Shown: positions 15,335-18,433 of the stretch, piece after piece
Layout of the letters: every line of letters starts with the position of its first letter
Position numbering within the stretch: position 1 is the first letter of the stretch
Assembly (NCBI GenBank): GCA_958447915.1
Contig: CAUDCB010000023.1
Location: forward strand, 1 to 18,433
Length of the DNA stretch: 18,433 bases
Origin: an uncultured Collinsella sp.
GTDB taxonomy: Bacteria > Actinomycetota > Coriobacteriia > Coriobacteriales > Coriobacteriaceae
Reading direction: 5' to 3'
Position numbers and translations under genes: made by a program
The notes under the pieces: generated by a model
Databases searched by the model: none
What the model saw: only the letters and a program-made list of their open reading frames with translations
What the model was told of the DNA's origin: nothing

Positions 15335-18300
15335 CTAAGCCTCGGTCTTCTCGGCCGTGCGACTGCTCCGCTCTGCCTCGCGCTTGTGGCGGCGATAGGC
15401 GTTCACGCCGCACACGCAGCCACCGCCAACCAGCGCGCCGGCAAACACCACGCCGGCCGCAAAGGCAATCGGGTTGGTCTCGAGCGCCTTCTCGCCACTG
15501 CTCTTGCCCGCAAGTTTCTGCACGGGACTGTTCTTGCCGTCCTCGCCGGCAGCCGCCGCCTCGGCTTCGAGCGCCTCGAGGGCGGCCTGCTCGGCCTCCT
15601 TGGTCGTGACGCCCGTCACGTTGGAATCGGCGTTCTGCAGCTTGGAGAGCAGGCCGGCCGGGACCGAGCCGCCACCGGAGCTCGGCAGCCCCGAGAGGTT
15701 CAGCTCGAAGGTGGCGTCCCAGGTGTGCTGGCCGGTGATGCCCGAGATGGTCGAGGCGAGTGAGCCCATGGTGATGGTCACCGAGCAGCCCTTCTTGATG
15801 GTGGAGCCGGGGTTCTCAAGCACGCCGAGGTCGATGGTCACGCCGGTGAGCGCGTTGCCACCTGTGCTCGAGATGACGTTCAACCCGTTCACGCTCTGCA
15901 CCGTCATGATGCGCGACTGGATCTTAATGGGCAGGTAGAGCACGGCGCGGCCGTTGGCGTCCACCTTGAGCGTGGCGTTGTTGGTGACCGGGTCCTTGGG
16001 CGGGAACACGCCGCTCGTGATGTGCGGCGAGAGCGGCAGGCCCGAGCTCGCACGGCTCACGTAGATGTTCGCCGTCACGGTGTAGGTACCCTCCTTAAGG
16101 TGCCCGGTCGCCGTGCCGCCACCGCCCGTGGAGCCCCCGTTGTTCGAGTTGCCCTGGTTGCCTTGATTGTTGTTCTGGTTACCACCGGCGTTGCCGGAGT
16201 TGTTATGATCCGACCCTCCCCCGTTGCCTCCGGGTTTCGTGGAACCGCCGTTACCGCCGGGAACCGTCGTGGTGTCAGAAACCTTCTTGGCGGAGCTATA
16301 GGCAACATCAAGCTGCAGGGCGACATCACCCGCCGGCTGAATATCCTGGTCTAGGGGCACTGCGTACATCTTAGAGCCTTTGAAGAAGTATGCCTTCGTC
16401 CCACTTGTCAAGTCGTCAGTCAGCTTAATCGTCAGCTGACTGATCCGCGTTTCGTACTTCCCGTATTTCCAGTTTGCTGGATCCTTGGGCGGCACGCGCG
16501 TGACCGAAATATCCTTGAGCTCGCTTGACGTACCAAGTTCCTGCAGCGTGAACACGGGATTCTTAACAGGTAGGACAAGCGTGCGCGTCCCATCTTTCGC
16601 CACCACGAGCGTCGCATTCATGGAAACAGGGGTCGTTGGAATAGCGTTCGACACCTCGGCTTGATCGTTGTAATCGATCACGGGTCCAAATGGGTTATTC
16701 GGATTCGTCGGATACACCGTGGTGCCCGGCAACAACGGGTTGTACTTGCCCGGCATGGAGAGGTTGGCGGTAATCCGGTAAGTGCCGGGGGTGAGTTCCT
16801 TGGAAGCTTCGGGCTTCTTGACCGTCAACACTCCCGGTACGCCCACAAACTCATAGTTCTTAGCAGTACCGCCCGTCGGGGTCACGGTATACGTACCAAC
16901 CTGCGACGTATCGCCACCCGACATCGTTGGCAAGGTGAACGTTGTATCTGCCAGTTTCACCGAGATAATTGATTCGCCGTTCACAAACCCCGTAATATCC
17001 ATAAGGCCGGTACTGAGCTCATCACCCACATTGAGCGTCGTGTTCTTGAAGGCTGCCGTAAGCGGGGCTTTAGCAATGGACCAGTCGATAATCACGGGGT
17101 TGTTCGTGCCATCCTTCCAGACGTAGCCGTCCTTGAGGGTAACGATAGCTTTGTAGCTTCCCGCGTTGGTTGACGAAGCCACGCCACCAACGGTATAGCC
17201 CTCGCCCGCGGTCACGCCGATCTGGGCCTTTCCGGTGTAGACGAGATCCTTCACCGCCGTCGGCTGGACAACCTGTTTGGGAGCGTCGTTGACCACGGCA
17301 ATGTAGCCCCAGGGGGTATCGTCACTGGCAGGCTGCATCGTCCCTCCGTCAAGATCCAACGCGGAGTTGAACAGGTAGTTCGTTACGTTGCCAGTGCCGG
17401 TATTCTCCTTTGTCAGGCGAACGTACGCCTTGCCGTCCGCCACCGATGCCTTGAGCTTGATTGCTTTGGTGGCACCCGAGCCTTTGGTGCCCGTTATCAG
17501 GTAGAACTCGCTTCCCTGGGAGGCGGGCACCGTCATGGCAAACACAATGTGCTCATCAGAGAAAGTGAATTTGCCCGCGGGATCGAAGAGATTAGCATTG
17601 GGAACAAAGTCGGGTATCGTTAGCCCTGCACTATACAGACCCTTCACCTGTGGCGAGGAAAACGAAGACTCACTCGACACCAGAGATTGCACCTGATCGG
17701 TATATCCCCTGTCGTTCAATATCTTTGTGTTCAACTTGAAATATCCTGAGTACCACTTCATAATCTCAACGCTATCTTCGGACGTACCCAGATCCGTAAA
17801 AGGACCATCAAGCGTTCCATCGGTCTCGTACGAGATGCCGATACCCGAGGCCGCGTCCAGGCTATCCCAAGTCCAGGCCCACTCACCCGTATTTGCCTCG
17901 TCCTTGGGAGTCGCAATCACAAAGGAACCCAGACCGGAAACCGGGGCGCTCAGGGTGCCGTCAGCGGCAACGGAGCCAACTTCCTCCAATTTGTTTCCGG
18001 CGAAACGGAACACCTTGGATCCGGCAGGCTGCTTGGACAGCTTCAACGTCAAGGCCATAGCGTCATCTGGTACGATGGCGGCCCCCTGTGCCATCAAATC
18101 GATGGTATAGAACGCATAATCGGGAACCGTCTTATACTTCTGACCGAGAGAGACCTTCAGTGCTTCATATGCGTGACCGCTGGTAACCGACGCGACGGAA
18201 AGGGTCGCCTCGGACAGCTCATTTATCGCCGACGAGCTCGCATCGGCCTTTACATCGAGCTTCACGCCAGTCGCTTGATCGCTGAACGTTTTCGCAAAAT

Positions 18301-18433
18301 CACCCGAAACTTCCTTCTTGGCGTTCGCGAGGTCAAGGTCCAAATCGAGATCCTTGTTGAGGAATTTATTGAGCGTAGTTGCGTACTCGGTATTTCCGGT
18401 CAAATGATAGGTGCCGCTCAGATTGTCCAATTG
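15335..18433 (-). CDS. Large cell-surface protein with MBG/Ig-like domains, C-terminal membrane anchor (5' end outside window)
   Basis: About 1,032 residues are present; the frame is open to the window edge, so the N-terminus and signal peptide are missing. Domains from left to right: a beta-rich region (1-380), Ig-like YTGKAQIGV…GSYKAIVTLKDGY (about 385-455), an MBG-like block (KAPLTAAFKNTTLNVGDEL…, about 456-540), a beta module opening LTPGTYRITAN (about 544-715), a Gly/Asn-rich linker (722-773), a related module opening LKEGTYTVTAN (776-935), an Ala/Glu helix, and a transmembrane segment with basic tail (about 987-1031, RRHKREAER). No LPXTG is visible, so anchoring is by membrane insertion. 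The two modules resemble NEAT-type or adhesive beta-sandwiches only loosely. It precedes the ABC genes and may capture or present their ligand, or be an adhesin. Confidence 0.88.
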   Translation of the reverse strand, partial: QLDNLSGTYHLTGNTEYATTLNKFLNKDLDLDLDLANAKKEVSGDFAKTFSDQATGVKLDVKADASSSAINELSEATLSVASVTSGHAYEALKVSLGQKYKTVPDYAFYTIDLMAQGAAIVPDDAMALTLKLSKQPAGSKVFRFAGNKLEEVGSVAADGTLSAPVSGLGSFVIATPKDEANTGEWAWTWDSLDAASGIGISYETDGTLDGPFTDLGTSEDSVEIMKWYSGYFKLNTKILNDRGYTDQVQSLVSSESSFSSPQVKGLYSAGLTIPDFVPNANLFDPAGKFTFSDEHIVFAMTVPASQGSEFYLITGTKGSGATKAIKLKASVADGKAYVRLTKENTGTGNVTNYLFNSALDLDGGTMQPASDDTPWGYIAVVNDAPKQVVQPTAVKDLVYTGKAQIGVTAGEGYTVGGVASSTNAGSYKAIVTLKDGYVWKDGTNNPVIIDWSIAKAPLTAAFKNTTLNVGDELSTGLMDITGFVNGESIISVKLADTTFTLPTMSGGDTSQVGTYTVTPTGGTAKNYEFVGVPGVLTVKKPEASKELTPGTYRITANLSMPGKYNPLLPGTTVYPTNPNNPFGPVIDYNDQAEVSNAIPTTPVSMNATLVVAKDGTRTLVLPVKNPVFTLQELGTSSELKDISVTRVPPKDPANWKYGKYETRISQLTIKLTDDLTSGTKAYFFKGSKMYAVPLDQDIQPAGDVALQLDVAYSSAKKVSDTTTVPGGNGGSTKPGGNGGGSDHNNSGNAGGNQNNNQGNQGNSNNGGSTGGGGTATGHLKEGTYTVTANIYVSRASSGLPLSPHITSGVFPPKDPVTNNATLKVDANGRAVLYLPIKIQSRIMTVQSVNGLNVISSTGGNALTGVTIDLGVLENPGSTIKKGCSVTITMGSLASTISGITGQHTWDATFELNLSGLPSSGGGSVPAGLLSKLQNADSNVTGVTTKEAEQAALEALEAEAAAAGEDGKNSPVQKLAGKSSGEKALETNPIAFAAGVVFAGALVGGGCVCGVNAYRRHKREAERSSRTAEKTEA

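Noticed and set aside
16110..16265. Gly/Asn-rich repetitive DNA in the surface protein as a possible repeat array
   Set aside because: It is an in-frame flexible linker with irregular codons, not a CRISPR or tandem DNA repeat.

Overview
The window looks like a chromosomal contig end from a high-GC gut actinobacterium of the class Coriobacteriia, most likely Collinsella or a close relative. This rests on protein style (a DUF5692 membrane protein beside a ferredoxin/flavoprotein oxidoreductase, acidic-tailed membrane proteins, a large sortase-independent surface protein) and high GC; no rRNA or other phylogenetic marker is present. The first 13 bases are not genomic: they match the 3' end of the Tn5/Nextera mosaic end, so the left edge is an adapter-tailed contig end.

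Left block (14-3216). A divergent pair reads away from a short AT-rich regulatory region. On the minus strand is the N-terminal part of a [4Fe-4S]/flavin-type oxidoreductase; on the plus strand are a TetR regulator and a nine-helix DUF5692 membrane protein, closed by a very strong terminator. The shared intergenic region holds two perfect 15-bp dyads (TTGAC-N5-GTCAA) that overlap the likely oxidoreductase promoter, suggesting that the TetR protein controls the locus.

Middle block (3217-6720). A plus-strand gene encodes a membrane-anchored protein with an acidic cytoplasmic tail. It is followed by a minus-strand AAA_14/DUF4143 ATPase whose promoter region contains a 60-bp near-perfect palindrome and a second, related palindrome. 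The ATPase cassette is bracketed by two copies of the membrane protein gene's 3' end. The right-hand copy is diverged mainly at synonymous sites and leads straight into a T-tract terminator. This indicates a cassette inserted between the gene and its native tail, with the tail duplicated. A small Pro-Ala-Lys/acidic hypothetical protein follows.

Right block (6673-18433, all minus strand; read right to left). A large surface protein (5' end outside the window) with Ig/MBG-like domains and two related beta modules is followed by a moderate hairpin. Then comes a compact gene run: a Tat-type lipoprotein solute-binding protein, an ABC permease with an unusual 160-residue cytoplasmic N-terminal extension, a short ABC ATPase, a DUF1858-like small protein, a 1,458-residue protein carrying two complete BcrAD/BadFG activase halves plus a DUF2229 region, and two small cupins. 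A strong terminator closes the run. Start/stop overlaps (GTGA and 8 nt) and short gaps support one operon. My reading, which is inference, is an uptake system for an unidentified small substrate coupled to an ATP-driven low-potential electron donor. The cognate dehydratase or reductase is not in the window, and this is the best candidate here for an undescribed system.

No tRNA, rRNA, CRISPR array, insertion sequence or transposase was seen.
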